The notes: generated by a model from the letters alone, not told the origin. A DNA stretch of 64,000 nt from Gammaproteobacteria bacterium (GCA_029248745.1 JAQWIT010000003.1:186001-250000); one strand, 5' to 3'; counted from the stretch's first letter, positions 10,535-22,571 are shown. Made by a program: numbers and translations.

Positions 10535-11380
10535 CTACGGCTTCTGAGTCCGTTGAATGGGTTGCTGTTCTAACACGGCATGAAGTCTGTCTAACTTAGC
10601 ATTCACCTCCGAGATTTCGGCTTTGATCGAAAGCACTTCCTCAGCTTCAGTATCATCGCGTTCCTGTTCATACTGGTTTTGCTCACGTTGCATCACATCC
10701 AACACCACACCAATCATCATATTGAGAAAGACAAACGCTGTGAGAAAGATAAATGTCAGATAAAAAATCCAGCTTAATGGATAGACTTCCATCGTCTCGT
10801 ACATCACATCTGTCCAATCTTCAAGCGTCGACACACGGAATAAGGTCAGCATCGCAATAGAAATATTAGACCATAATATTGGGTTAATATTTTCAAACAT
10901 AAAGCTGCCAATGGCGGCATAAATATAGAAGATAATAAACATTAATAAGGCGATATAACCCATTCTTGGCAACGCTTTTAACAATGAGTTAATCAAGATA
11001 CGAAGCTCAGGAATGACCGATACCAAGCGTAATACACGAAAGATACGTAACAAGCGAGCGAGCAATACGGTTTCATTACCATCAATAGGAATTAAGCTCG
11101 CGACGACGATGACAAAATCGAAAACGTTCCAGCCTTTCTTAAAGAAATCTAAGGTTCTGGGCTCAGAGATAAGCTTGATAGTGACCTCGAACAAAAAGAA
11201 CAAAGTAATAAACCAATCAAGCCCTTGGATCAGGGCATCAGTTGTCGAGGAAACTTCATATGTTTTAGCGCCAGTTATCAAAGCTGAAAAAACAATAATA
11301 AAGATAACCGTAAACTCAAATAGCTTATTGCTATGTAACTCAAATAACTGATTTTGAAGGCGTTGTATAGCGTTGGACAT
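10535..11380 (-). CDS. Bacterial voltage-gated sodium/calcium-type channel (BacNav family)
   Basis: This is a single-domain, six-helix voltage-gated cation channel expected to form homotetramers in the inner membrane. The ATG at 11380 is preferred over a TTG 15 bases upstream; numbering here is from that TTG. S1-S3 lie at about 24-105. S4 carries arginines at every third position (114, 117, 120, 123). S5 is at about 145-168, the pore at about 178-196 and S6 at 210-235. The filter reads TLEDWTD (190-196), where well-studied sodium channels have TLESWSM or TLESWAS. A heptad-like C-terminal coiled coil (about 250-277) is also typical. Ion selectivity is open because of the two extra aspartates. 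Confidence 0.88.
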   Translation of the reverse strand: MSNAIQRLQNQLFELHSNKLFEFTVIFIIVFSALITGAKTYEVSSTTDALIQGLDWFITLFFLFEVTIKLISEPRTLDFFKKGWNVFDFVIVVASLIPIDGNETVLLARLLRIFRVLRLVSVIPELRILINSLLKALPRMGYIALLMFIIFYIYAAIGSFMFENINPILWSNISIAMLTLFRVSTLEDWTDVMYETMEVYPLSWIFYLTFIFLTAFVFLNMMIGVVLDVMQREQNQYEQERDDTEAEEVLSIKAEISEVNAKLDRLHAVLEQQPIQRTQKP

Positions 11381-11567
11381 AAGAAGGGTAACCAAGGTGA
11401 GTAAGCTTGGCCGAAAGATACCATGCCTAGTTGAAATATCAATATATTGAAAAGTAACAGCGATTAAAATGAAAGTTTAGGGCAATAAAGTTGTTCTTTA
11501 TAAGATGTAGAAACGGGAATACCGACTACTCTGCTAACTGAGTAATGGTTTTAATACAAAGTCTTCC

Positions 11568-11583
11568 TACTCTCGATAGAGTA
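11568..11583. promoter_or_regulatory. Palindrome in the DsrE-like gene upstream region
   Basis: The 16-base perfect inverted repeat TACTCTCGATAGAGTA lies 85 bases before the DsrE-like gene, in a 273-base gap between the divergent channel and DsrE-like genes. It may be an operator. There is no other support. Confidence 0.3.
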
Positions 11584-11668
11584 TGCCATTTTGATCTTTC
11601 CGTCTATTGCCTATCAGTATTCAGAGGTTTACTTTTTTCTTCTTTGAAAATCTGACATAGTAATACTT

Positions 11669-12103
11669 ATGAAAAAATATTTACTAAAAATAGCAACACT
11701 ACTACTATTACCATCCTTTTTGGTAGCAACTGCCTATGCACAAGAGAATACTGCCAATAAACTCGTTATCCAAGTTAGCACTGACGATGTTATAACTCAA
11801 AAAATAGCATTGAATAACGCAGTAAATCTACAAAAGCTCTATGGTTTAGATAATATAGTGATTGAAATTGTCGCTTATGGGCCGGGTCTACAATTATTAA
11901 CTGAAAACAGTGTTATGGCGAGTCGGGTAGAAAGTCTCGCGATGCAAGAGATTACTTTTAGCGCTTGTGAAAACACCATGGAGGACCAACACAAACGAAC
12001 AGGGAAAATGCCTGTTTTATTGGATGGCGTAGGGACAGTCAATGCTGGCGTAGCACACATTATGGAATTACAGCAGCACGGCTATGCTTATATTAGGCCA
12101 TAA
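11669..12103 (+). CDS. Secreted DsrE/DsrF-like family protein
   Basis: This is an exported protein of 144 residues. The signal peptide is clear (MKKYLLKIATLLLLPSFL, cleavage near AYA-QE). The mature domain resembles the small DsrE/DsrF-like sulfur-relay fold: an early KLVIQVSTDD strand, a VNLQKLYG helix, then IVIEIVAYGPGLQLL and a later AGVAHIMELQQHGYAYIRP end. A single cysteine (in FSACENTM) occupies the region where DsrE-type proteins carry their active thiol. No partner sulfur-relay genes adjoin it, and the next gene is a broken permease. Family membership is likely, the function unknown. Confidence 0.7.
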   Translation: MKKYLLKIATLLLLPSFLVATAYAQENTANKLVIQVSTDDVITQKIALNNAVNLQKLYGLDNIVIEIVAYGPGLQLLTENSVMASRVESLAMQEITFSACENTMEDQHKRTGKMPVLLDGVGTVNAGVAHIMELQQHGYAYIRP

Positions 12104-12153
12104 ACCTCTGAGTATTTTTTCGCTGGCAAATGAGTTGCAACGGTGGTAGTCGG

Positions 12154-12852
12154 ATGAGTAATGACAGATTCAGCTTCATCTCTAAAGCGGACACTTTCCT
12201 ACTGGCAAGTCAAGCTTTTGGTATTGGTACCATTTTAGGTGCGGGTATTTATGTGCTTATTGGTGAGGTGGCAGCTGTAGCAGGATCATGGACACCGGCA
12301 TCATTTATCATTGCTGCTGTGCTGGCGGCTTAGACCGGACTATCATTTGCTGAATTATCAAGCCGCTTTCCAGTTAGTGCCGGAGAGGCAGTTTATGTGG
12401 AACAAGCCTTTAATATTAAAGGGCTATCCATTACCATCGCTTTAGCTGTTGTGCTGACAGGTATTGTATCGAGCGCAACGCTTGTGAACGGCTTTGCAGG
12501 TTATTTCCGCGAATTTGTCAGTGCGCCGGATGTTGTAGTGATAACGTTGGTTTGCATCACGCTTGGCATTGTGGCAATTTGGGGTATTGCGGAATCCGTT
12601 AATGTAGCTGTAGCGATTACCTTAACAGAACTTTTGGGTTTGATAGCGGTGGTGATTGTTGCCTTACCCGCCGCGACAAATAATGAAATTGTGACAGCAG
12701 AGTCTCAAGCATTGCAGCATCCTGTTTTTTATTTTGGGATTTTGTCTGGTGCGGGAATTGAGTTTTATGCCTTTATCGGCTTCGAAGACATGGTGAATGT
12801 TGCTGAAGAGGTCAAAAATGTACGACACGTATTACGACAAAGAAAAATTTAA
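12154..12852 (+). pseudogene. Broken APC-family amino acid permease
   Basis: The reading frame begins like an APC permease (SFISKADTFLLASQAFGIGT, then GAGIYVLIGEV). It is interrupted by an in-frame TAG at 12331-12333, right after AAVLAA, where homologues continue directly into TGLSFAELSSRFP. It then runs openly through membrane segments 3-6 to EEVKNVRHVL and stops at about 230 codons. Full-length members have about 430 or more residues and twelve segments, so the distal half is gone. The break adjoins an opposing cytochrome b561 remnant, suggesting that a deletion fused two unrelated genes. An upstream ATG at 12130 is also possible. Confidence 0.85.
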
Positions 12853-13003
12853 TCACACCAAAAGATTTATGAATTGGGTATAGGAACATCACCTCATATT
12901 ATTCCATGAATATACCGATAGACATCAATGTGATGATGGTAAGGCCAATCAACCAGTGCAGTGCAACAGTTAAAGGAGAAAGCTTATTCTGTGAATCAGG
13001 CAC
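12853..13003 (-). pseudogene. N-terminal remnant of a cytochrome b561
   Basis: Minus-strand translation from a GTG at 13003 gives MPDSQNKLSPLTVALHWLIG, then LTIITLMSIGIFME, an in-frame TAA (12899-12901), YEVMFLYPIHKSFGV. This is the N-terminus of a di-haem cytochrome b561 (COG3038 type): KLSPLTxALHW, with the haem-ligand histidine, a first membrane helix, and the conserved LHKSxGV. The remaining helices are missing. The frame runs into the inverted end of the permease remnant near 12850. It is clearly dead, with one nonsense codon and loss of about two thirds of the gene. Confidence 0.75.
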
Positions 13004-13146
13004 AATGGATACATCCTTTAAATTGGTTCTTACACTTAATAAGAACACATTTATTATGTGGTTATTTCGAGTGATGTTTTAGGAGCTCAAGTGTAATTAC
13101 GGCTATTAAGCTTTAAGCAAACCCTTGCTTGCGGTATCCTTATTAG

Positions 13147-15633
<2,487 letters not shown>

Positions 15634-15648
15634 TGTAAGGATCACCTC

Positions 15649-16143
15649 ATGAAACGTGTTGTATCAAACAGTATTATTGCTGTGTTATTCCTATCCTTAA
15701 TGGGCTGTGGTTTTCATTTGCGTGGTGCAGCAGACTTATCAGATAGCTTAAAAACGATGCGGATTGAAGGCATCGGCTTACAACACGATATTGGTTTGTA
15801 TTTAAAACGTGGTTTGATCAGTAATGGTATTAATGTGGTTGATGGTGAAACTAACGATGCAACGGTATTAAAGATCCTAGAGAACAAGTTTGATCGCCGT
15901 GTTTTATCGTTGGGTTCGAATGCAAAAGTGAACGAATACGAACTCCATAGCAAAATTACGTTTATGGTGTTGGCAGATGATGGCAGCGTAATAGCAGAAC
16001 AACAGCAAGTACAAGCACAACATGATTATCAGTTTGACGAAGATGAAGTACTCGGTCGTGAGTCAGAAGAGGACTTATTGCGAGAACAAATGAATAAGCA
16101 GCTGGTACAAAGTGTTCTTCGTCGCTTGTCCTTTATAAAATAA
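15649..16143 (+). CDS. lptE: LPS-assembly lipoprotein LptE
   Basis: LptE is the outer-membrane lipoprotein that plugs the LptD barrel and helps insert lipopolysaccharide. The 164-residue protein has a lipoprotein signal with lipobox LMGC (cysteine 20) followed by GFHLRGA, the conserved LptE start. The mature part has the expected two-helix, beta-sheet pattern. Position between leuS and holA is the classical location and strongly supports the call. Confidence 0.95.
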   Translation: MKRVVSNSIIAVLFLSLMGCGFHLRGAADLSDSLKTMRIEGIGLQHDIGLYLKRGLISNGINVVDGETNDATVLKILENKFDRRVLSLGSNAKVNEYELHSKITFMVLADDGSVIAEQQQVQAQHDYQFDEDEVLGRESEEDLLREQMNKQLVQSVLRRLSFIK

Positions 16144-16153
16144 AGCTTTAACG

Positions 16154-17203
16154 ATGCGTGTTAATGCTGAGCAATTGGCAGCACAATTACAAAAAGCGCT
16201 ATTACCGGTTTATCTGATCTTTGGCGATGAGCAAATGCTGGTGGAAGAAAGCGCCGATCTTGTACGTCAATATGCCAGACAATTAGGGGCCAATGAGCGC
16301 CAAGTTTGGCACGTAGAAGGCCGTTTTGATTGGTCACAAATTCAGTGGCAAGAGCAAACAATGTCATTGTTTGATAGCCAACGATTATTGGAAATACGTT
16401 TACCCTCAGGTTCGCCTGGTAAAGACGGCGGAGAAGCATTACGACGTTTCGTTGATAACCCACCGCAAGATACGACCTTATTGATCATCAGCGGTAAAAT
16501 AGATAATCGCTCACAAAAGAGAAAATGGTTTACGGAACTTGATAAGATCGGTATCACAACACCTATCTGGCCGGTCGATATTACGTATCTACCACGCTGG
16601 ATAAGCCAACGACTAAAGCAGCATAAATTAACGGCCAGTACATCTGTTGCCGCCCTAATTGCTGAACGTGTTGAAGGTAATTTATTTGCCGCAGCACAAG
16701 AAATTGAAAAGCTGGTTTTGCTTTGTCCGGATGGACAAGTAACCGAAGAGATTGTGTTAGCCTCGGTTGCCGACAATGCCCGTTTTCAAGCTTTTGGCTT
16801 AATGGATACCGTATTTAAGGGCGAAGCAGCCAAGGTGCCGAGAATGATTAGCCAACTAAGAGCTGAAGGCAATAATATCTTAGCGATTTTCTCTGCGGTA
16901 TCATGGTCATTACATCGTATGGTGGATATGGCTTCTGAATTGAGCCAAGGTGCTAATGTAGAACAGGTTTTCAAAGCGCAGAAACCACCTATTTGGGATA
17001 AAGAAAAACCCATCATGCGGCAGGCTTTAGCAAGGCATGAAGCCAGTCGCTGGCAGCAATTTTTACAACAAATGGCGCAGATTGATCAGGCTGCAAAAGG
17101 CAGTTTGCCAGTGTGCCCATGGACATTATTAGAGACATTGTGTTTAAACGTAGCAGGCGTTAATTGCCATAGCGAACATCAGGGGAAAGGCATTGGAAAT
17201 TGA
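16154..17203 (+). CDS. holA: DNA polymerase III delta subunit
   Basis: HolA is the clamp-loader subunit that opens the sliding clamp. The 349-residue protein has the delta-subunit N-terminal region ([18 protein letters not shown]), a degenerate AAA+ domain without a functional Walker A, and the C-terminal collar domain. It starts 10 bases after lptE and overlaps the TTG start of proA by 11 bases, so it belongs to the leuS-lptE-holA unit. Confidence 0.95.
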   Translation: MRVNAEQLAAQLQKALLPVYLIFGDEQMLVEESADLVRQYARQLGANERQVWHVEGRFDWSQIQWQEQTMSLFDSQRLLEIRLPSGSPGKDGGEALRRFVDNPPQDTTLLIISGKIDNRSQKRKWFTELDKIGITTPIWPVDITYLPRWISQRLKQHKLTASTSVAALIAERVEGNLFAAAQEIEKLVLLCPDGQVTEEIVLASVADNARFQAFGLMDTVFKGEAAKVPRMISQLRAEGNNILAIFSAVSWSLHRMVDMASELSQGANVEQVFKAQKPPIWDKEKPIMRQALARHEASRWQQFLQQMAQIDQAAKGSLPVCPWTLLETLCLNVAGVNCHSEHQGKGIGN

Positions 17204-18449
17204 ACAATACATGCAAGCATTAGGCGGGCAGGCTAGGGCAGCCAGTCGACGACTGTCTCGTGCGAGCACCGCTGATAAGGACCAAGCATTGATGACAATT
17301 GCACAAGAGATTCGTACTCAGGCTAAAGTACTAAAATCTGAAAATACCTTGGATTTAGCTAATGGCAAGGAGAAAGGTTTAGATGCAGCATTGTTAGATC
17401 GATTAGAGCTGACAGACAGCCGTATTGAAGCAATGGCAGAAGGTCTAGAACAAATTGCTAATCTGCCCGATCCTATCGGAGAAATTAGCAATATGAGGTA
17501 TTTGCCATCAGGTATTCAATTAGGACAAATGCGCGTGCCTTTAGGTGTGATAGGGATTATTTATGAATCTCGGCCAAATGTAACGGCGGATGCAGCGGGT
17601 CTTTGCCTAAAATCAGGCAATGCAACGATTTTGCGTGGGGGGAGTGAAGCGATTCACTCTAATCAAGCCATCGCACAATGTATTCAAAGTGGCTTAAAAC
17701 AAACCGATTTGCCAGTGGAAGCAATACAAGTGGTCGAAACAACTGATCGAGCAGCTGTGGGTGAATTAATCACGATGTCAGATTACGTCGATGTGATTGT
17801 GCCACGAGGAGGCAAAAGTTTAATCGAGCGTATCAGTAAAGATGCTAGGGTCCCTGTGATTAAGCACTTAGATGGTATTTGTCATGTATATATAGATGCT
17901 AAGGCTGATTTAGCGATGGCAGAAGAGATTGCGTTTAATGCTAAATGTCATCGCTATGGTGTTTGCAACGCGATGGAAACGCTACTGGTTGATAGCTGCG
18001 TGGCAGGTGATATCTTGCCAAGGCTAGCTTCACGTTATCAAGCAGAATCAGTTGAACTAAGGGGCTGTGAACGTACTCAAGCCATTCTGACAGGGATCAG
18101 CACAGCGACAGATGAAGATTGGGATACCGAATACCTTGCACCTATTTTATCAATACGGATTGTTGATGGTGTGGATCAAGCGATGGACCATATTCATCAG
18201 CACAGCTCAGCACATACCGAAACGATAGTAACTGAAGATCAAGCGGTAGCACGTCGTTTCTTGGCAGAAGTCGATTCAAGTTCCGTGATGGTCAATGCAT
18301 CAACGCGTTTCGCTGATGGGTTTGAATATGGTTTAGGGGCGGAAATTGGTATTTCGACTGATAAACTTCACGCCCGTGGTCCAGTTGGTTTGGATGGTTT
18401 GACATCACAGAAATGGATTGTATTAGGGACGGGACAAGTCCGCACTTAA
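17193..18449 (+). CDS. proA: Gamma-glutamyl phosphate reductase
   Basis: ProA reduces gamma-glutamyl phosphate to glutamate semialdehyde with NADPH in proline synthesis. The 418-residue aldehyde-dehydrogenase-fold protein has the catalytic cysteine region [18 protein letters not shown] and the dinucleotide region [20 protein letters not shown]. The TTG at 17193 is favoured over the ATG at 17211 because the strong AGGGGAAAGG site (17181-17190) is placed correctly for the TTG only. The start lies inside holA. proB is not nearby. The following nadD completes the common proA-nadD pair. Confidence 0.95.
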   Translation: MEIEQYMQALGGQARAASRRLSRASTADKDQALMTIAQEIRTQAKVLKSENTLDLANGKEKGLDAALLDRLELTDSRIEAMAEGLEQIANLPDPIGEISNMRYLPSGIQLGQMRVPLGVIGIIYESRPNVTADAAGLCLKSGNATILRGGSEAIHSNQAIAQCIQSGLKQTDLPVEAIQVVETTDRAAVGELITMSDYVDVIVPRGGKSLIERISKDARVPVIKHLDGICHVYIDAKADLAMAEEIAFNAKCHRYGVCNAMETLLVDSCVAGDILPRLASRYQAESVELRGCERTQAILTGISTATDEDWDTEYLAPILSIRIVDGVDQAMDHIHQHSSAHTETIVTEDQAVARRFLAEVDSSSVMVNASTRFADGFEYGLGAEIGISTDKLHARGPVGLDGLTSQKWIVLGTGQVRT

Positions 18450-18479
18450 TAGAGCAAGGCAATGGGATAGGGCAAGGCA

Positions 18480-19115
18480 ATGGGTATGACAAAGGCCGTC
18501 GGCATTTTAGGTGGGACATTTGATCCGGTTCATAATGGACATCTAAGATCAGCGTTGGAATGTTTGCAACAGTTTGATTTCGATCATGTTCGCCTAATAC
18601 CCAGTGCAAGACCACCCCATAGAACACAACCTCAAGCAACGCCTGAACAGCGGATGATGATGTTGCATTTGGCGATTAAGAATAGCCAGCAATTTATTGT
18701 CGATGACCGAGAATTAAAGCGTGAAGGAGCGTCATATACGATTGATACGCTCAAGTCGTTGAAGGCTGAATTCCCAGAAACTGCGTTATATTTGATTTTG
18801 GGTACGGATGCCTTAAATCTCTTATTAACTTGGCATCAATGGCAGCAATTACTTGATTTCTGCCATATTATTGTGATGCAAAGAGCAGGGGCACCGTTGA
18901 CGTTATCTGATGAAATGACATCGTGGTATCAGGCCCATTTGGCCAAGCCAGAAGATAAATCATTATTGGCCGGTAGCGTGTGGCCTGTGACACTAACGCA
19001 GCTTACCATTTCAGCAACGACTATTCGGTCTGATGTTACTCTAGGGCAACCCCCAACATTTTTAACCCCTGATCCCGTCGTTAGTTTTATCGAACAACTA
19101 AAGCTATATCAATAG
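18480..19115 (+). CDS. nadD: Nicotinate-mononucleotide adenylyltransferase
   Basis: NadD makes nicotinic acid adenine dinucleotide from NaMN and ATP in NAD synthesis. The 211-residue protein shows the nucleotidyltransferase motif GGTFDPVHNGHLR near the N-terminus and the ISATTIR signature toward the C-terminus. Two in-frame ATGs, at 18480 and 18486, are equally possible; an imperfect 18-base duplication covers this start. Neighbours are proA upstream and dinB downstream. The usual partner rsfS comes two genes later. Confidence 0.95.
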   Translation: MGMTKAVGILGGTFDPVHNGHLRSALECLQQFDFDHVRLIPSARPPHRTQPQATPEQRMMMLHLAIKNSQQFIVDDRELKREGASYTIDTLKSLKAEFPETALYLILGTDALNLLLTWHQWQQLLDFCHIIVMQRAGAPLTLSDEMTSWYQAHLAKPEDKSLLAGSVWPVTLTQLTISATTIRSDVTLGQPPTFLTPDPVVSFIEQLKLYQ

Positions 19116-19135
19116 ATTAGATCAGACTTAAGATC

Positions 19136-20239
19136 ATGACTGGCATTGAGCTCCCACAACGCAAAATCATACATGTGGATATGGATGCCTTTTTTGCTTC
19201 GGTCGAACAGCGAGATCAATCTAAATATCGAGGCAAGCCTTTAATTGTAGGCGGAAAGCCACAAGAGCGTGGTGTCGTCGCAGCATGTAGTTATGAAGCC
19301 AGAAAGTTTGGTATCCACTCTGCGATGCCCTGCTCGACAGCACATCGCCTCTGCCCAGATGCTATTTTTGTCCCCCATCGCTTTGATGTATATCGAGAAG
19401 TATCGGAACAGATTCGTACGATCTTCTGGCGTTATGCATCTGAGGTAGAACCATTATCATTGGATGAAGCCTATCTAGATGTCACAGGATCAGCGTATTT
19501 TAATGGTTCGGCGACCTATATTGCTCAAGCGATCAAACAAACTATTTTGGCAGAAACACATTTAACTGCTTCCGCAGGTGTGTCTTATAACAAGTTCTTG
19601 GCCAAAATTGCATCGGATATGGATAAACCAAATGGTCTGTATGTCATAAAACCTGAACAAGGTTTAGCCTTCGTATCCGAACTCGCTATCGGGAAGTTTC
19701 ATGGCATAGGACCAGCGACAGAAGCGAAGATGAAAGAAATTGGCATTGAGACGGGTGATGATTTAAGTCAATGGACAGAAGCTGATTTAACAGCGAGGTT
19801 TGGGAAATCAGGGTACTATTTTTATCACATTGCACGTGGAATCGATGATAGACCGGTACAGAGTAACCGCCATCGAAAATCAGTAGGAAAAGAGACCACA
19901 TTTCAGCAAGATATCCATTCAATTATGGAATTAAAAGGACATATAAAGAGCTTGGCACAGCAGGTTTGGGCACAACTACAACGGCTAAAATACACCGCTC
20001 GAACACTGACTTTAAAGGTGAAATATGCCAATTTTCAACAAGTAACCCGCTCCATTACCCAAGAAGAGGGCTTAAGCATCGATAATATAAATGCCTTGCT
20101 TCCTGAATTATTAACAAAAACAGAAGCCGGTGAGCTCCCAGTACGTCTAGTGGGCGTTTCCGTGAGTGGGTTTGAACAGCCCGTTGTAAAAATAAAGCAA
20201 AGCCAACAGCTAGATCTTGGCCTAAATGATGTTTTTTAA
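19136..20239 (+). CDS. dinB: DNA polymerase IV (translesion)
   Basis: DinB is the Y-family polymerase that copies past damaged bases at the cost of fidelity. The 367-residue enzyme has the catalytic aspartate motif HVDMDAFFASVE at about 13-24, SLDEAYLDV at about 107, the little-finger domain and a C-terminal clamp-binding peptide QQLDLGL. No LexA-type box was recognised in the 20-base gap after nadD, so it may be read from the upstream operon. It is inserted between nadD and the rsfS group, where E. coli has no such gene. Confidence 0.96.
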   Translation: MTGIELPQRKIIHVDMDAFFASVEQRDQSKYRGKPLIVGGKPQERGVVAACSYEARKFGIHSAMPCSTAHRLCPDAIFVPHRFDVYREVSEQIRTIFWRYASEVEPLSLDEAYLDVTGSAYFNGSATYIAQAIKQTILAETHLTASAGVSYNKFLAKIASDMDKPNGLYVIKPEQGLAFVSELAIGKFHGIGPATEAKMKEIGIETGDDLSQWTEADLTARFGKSGYYFYHIARGIDDRPVQSNRHRKSVGKETTFQQDIHSIMELKGHIKSLAQQVWAQLQRLKYTARTLTLKVKYANFQQVTRSITQEEGLSIDNINALLPELLTKTEAGELPVRLVGVSVSGFEQPVVKIKQSQQLDLGLNDVF

Positions 20240-20273
20240 TTATTTTTTTAATGACATATGACAAGGTCTAAAA

Positions 20274-21113
20274 ATGATCGATGATCTATTTTTTATTATT
20301 TCAAAATTAGTTTGGGGCATATTAAGCCCAACCAATCTCCTCGTTTTATTGATGGCTTTAGGAACATTTTTTTTAATGCAAGGTGCAATTACTGCTGCTA
20401 AACGAATATTGATACCAACAGCATTAATTGCATTATTGGCCACGGTTTATCCAGTAGGAGATCTGGTCATTTACCCTTTAGAAAGTCGGTTTTCAAAACC
20501 TGAACTATTGCCTGAACAGATAGATGGCATTATTGTCTTGGGAGGAGGTGAGCAGCTTAAAGCTTCTGTGAGTTGGCAAAGTGCGGAGCTAGGTGAGGGT
20601 GGTGATCGTTACATTGGCACGGCGGTACTCGCTAAGCATTATCCAGAGGCCCCGGTTATTTTTTCAGGTGGCAATAATTTTTTGCGTTTACAGGGGATAG
20701 GTGCTGAAGGCAATATAGCCCAAACATTGCTAACAGCCGTGGGGACAGAACCTTCTCGGCTTATCATCGAATCAAAATCTCGTAATACCAATGAAAACTT
20801 CATATTTATAAGAACTTTATTACCAGAAGCCATGGGTACATATCTATTGGTTACATCAGCGTTTCATATGCCAAGAGCAATGGGTATCGCGAGTCAGCAA
20901 AGGCTAAAGGTTATTGCATACCCCGTCGATTATCGGAGTAACCAACCTGAATTGCGCCAATGGAGTTTCAATTTACATGAACACTTAGAAGTGTTAGAAC
21001 CTGCTTGGCGTGAGTGGGTCGGTTTAACGGTCTATTATTTAACAGGGAAAACAGATCAATGGTTTCCTGCCCCCAAAAAAGTAGGAACGATACAAAAATC
21101 ACAAGCAAATTAA
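20274..21113 (+). CDS. DUF218/YdcF-ElyC-like envelope protein
   Basis: This is a 279-residue inner-membrane protein. It has two N-terminal membrane helices (about 15-38 and 42-62) followed by a DUF218 domain. That domain contains the characteristic IIVLGGG strand-loop near residue 84, YIGTAVLAKHYPEAPVIFSGG, and the TSAFHMPRA motif near 200. ElyC of E. coli, with the same architecture, affects cell-wall synthesis and polyprenyl-carrier metabolism. Whether this protein does the same is inference. It lies 34 bases after dinB and just before rsfS. Confidence 0.85.
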   Translation: MIDDLFFIISKLVWGILSPTNLLVLLMALGTFFLMQGAITAAKRILIPTALIALLATVYPVGDLVIYPLESRFSKPELLPEQIDGIIVLGGGEQLKASVSWQSAELGEGGDRYIGTAVLAKHYPEAPVIFSGGNNFLRLQGIGAEGNIAQTLLTAVGTEPSRLIIESKSRNTNENFIFIRTLLPEAMGTYLLVTSAFHMPRAMGIASQQRLKVIAYPVDYRSNQPELRQWSFNLHEHLEVLEPAWREWVGLTVYYLTGKTDQWFPAPKKVGTIQKSQAN

Positions 21114-21157
21114 ATGTTAATGATAAACTAGTCCACTAGTTAATAACGGAGCGCCCA

Positions 21158-21517
21158 ATGCAGGCCAATGAATTGAAGCTACTAGTGATTGATGCACTAG
21201 AAGATATTAAAGCAGAAGATATACAAGTACTTGATGTTACAGAAATGACTGACGTGACGGATTTGATGATTATTGCCACAGGTAAATCCACACGCCAAGT
21301 GAAAGCCCTTGCCAATGCCGTCAGTCAACAAGCTAAGGCTGCTGGGCAACAGCCGCTGGGTGTTGAAGGCGAAGAAGTTGGGGAGTGGGCCTTAGTCGAT
21401 TTAGGCGATGTTATTGTCCATATCATGACACCACATACACGCTCTACATATAATTTAGAAAAGCTTTGGCAAGTGCCAGATGACATGCAGCAACAGGTCT
21501 CGGCCGAAGAAGAATGA
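21158..21517 (+). CDS. rsfS: Ribosomal silencing factor RsfS
   Basis: RsfS binds ribosomal protein L14 and blocks subunit joining during starvation. The 119-residue protein shows the DUF143 pattern: DVTEMTDVTDLMIIATGKSTRQVKALA, then GEEVGEWALVDLGDVIVHIM and the C-terminal YNLEKLW. It overlaps rlmH by 4 bases, the near-universal rsfS-rlmH pair. Confidence 0.96.
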   Translation: MQANELKLLVIDALEDIKAEDIQVLDVTEMTDVTDLMIIATGKSTRQVKALANAVSQQAKAAGQQPLGVEGEEVGEWALVDLGDVIVHIMTPHTRSTYNLEKLWQVPDDMQQQVSAEEE

Positions 21518-21984
21518 AATTAAATCTGTTGGCCGTAGGCAATAAGATGTCCGCATGGGTCAATGATGGCTATCAAGAATATGCCAAACGTTTCCCGAAA
21601 GATTGTCAGCTAACGTTACAAGAAATTAGCCCGGCTAAACGCGGTAAAAGTGGTAGTCCAACGCAATGGATGCAAGAAGAGGGTAAACGGATACTGAGTG
21701 CCATTCCTCGAGATCATCACGTGGTCTCGTTAGAAGTCGAAGGTAAGCCATGGAGTACCGAGCAGTTAGCCCAGCAAATGCAAAGCTGGTTAACAGATGG
21801 CCGAGATGTGTCATTACTTGTTGGTGGCCCGGATGGGTTAGCGCAGCAATGCCGTGAACGGGCCGATCAAAAATGGTCTTTGTCAGCTTTAACGTTACCG
21901 CACCCGATTGTCAGAGTGGTATTAGCCGAACAGCTCTATAGAGCTTGGACCGTTTTACAAAACCACCCCTATCATCGCGCATGA
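21514..21984 (+). CDS. rlmH: 23S rRNA (pseudouridine1915-N3)-methyltransferase RlmH
   Basis: RlmH methylates pseudouridine 1915 in helix 69 of 23S rRNA on assembled 70S ribosomes. The 156-residue SPOUT-fold protein carries the SAM-binding knot region LLVGGPDGL and the C-terminal ALTLPHPIVRVVLAEQLYRAW with final YHRA. It overlaps rsfS (ATGA type) and the next gene, maf, by 4 bases each, so the three are translationally coupled. Confidence 0.97.
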   Translation: MKLNLLAVGNKMSAWVNDGYQEYAKRFPKDCQLTLQEISPAKRGKSGSPTQWMQEEGKRILSAIPRDHHVVSLEVEGKPWSTEQLAQQMQSWLTDGRDVSLLVGGPDGLAQQCRERADQKWSLSALTLPHPIVRVVLAEQLYRAWTVLQNHPYHRA

Positions 21985-22571
21985 ATTTTCCTAAAGTGTA
22001 TCTCGCTTCAGATTCGCCGCGACGCAGTGAATTGCTGACCCAAATAGGCGTGAGCTTCGACAAATTGTCCATGGGCGTGGATGAAACGCGTTTAGAAAAT
22101 GAGTATCCCTTAGCCTATGTAAAACGCATAGCACAAGCAAAAGCGCAAGCAGGTTGGAATAGTTTGGCCGAGGGGGAACAGCGTCTTGTCATTGGGGCAG
22201 ATACCGCTGTAGTGATTGGGCAAGATGTATTAGGTAAACCAAAGAATCAGGTCGAAGCTAAAACCATGATACAACGACTATCAGATAGCCAGCATGAGGT
22301 ATTGACAGCAGTTTGTCTGCGAGATGAAGTCCAGTTCCGTACGAAAGTCAGCCATAATAAAGTGACTTTCGGAGCGATGACAGAGGCTGAAATAGATTGG
22401 TATATTGCTACAGGTGAAGGAACAGATAAAGCTGGTTCATATGCTGTACAGGGCCTGGCGGCCTTATTTATTAAACAGATTGTGGGTAGTTATTCTGGCA
22501 TTATGGGCTTACCATTAAGGGAAACAATGGAACTATTGACCGAGGTTGGATCTAATCCACATGAGCAGTGA
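21981..22571 (+). CDS. maf: Maf-family nucleoside-triphosphate pyrophosphatase
   Basis: Maf/YhdE-type enzymes hydrolyse non-canonical or methylated NTPs such as dTTP or m5UTP to monophosphates. The frame is open further upstream. The ATG at 21981 overlaps the rlmH stop and places the conserved YLASDSPRRSELL at residues 6-18, which decides the start. The product has about 196 residues, with the VIGADTAVVIGQDVLGKP motif and GSYAVQGLAALFIKQIVGSYSGIMGLPL toward the C-terminus. It is coupled to rng, which starts 11 bases before its end. Confidence 0.94.
   Translation: MNFPKVYLASDSPRRSELLTQIGVSFDKLSMGVDETRLENEYPLAYVKRIAQAKAQAGWNSLAEGEQRLVIGADTAVVIGQDVLGKPKNQVEAKTMIQRLSDSQHEVLTAVCLRDEVQFRTKVSHNKVTFGAMTEAEIDWYIATGEGTDKAGSYAVQGLAALFIKQIVGSYSGIMGLPLRETMELLTEVGSNPHEQ

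Noticed and set aside
12331-12333. Stop-codon recoding as an explanation for in-frame TAG/TAA codons in several genes
   Set aside because: The internal stops occur only in genes that also carry frameshifts or truncations, while all essential genes use ordinary stops. Decay explains this better.
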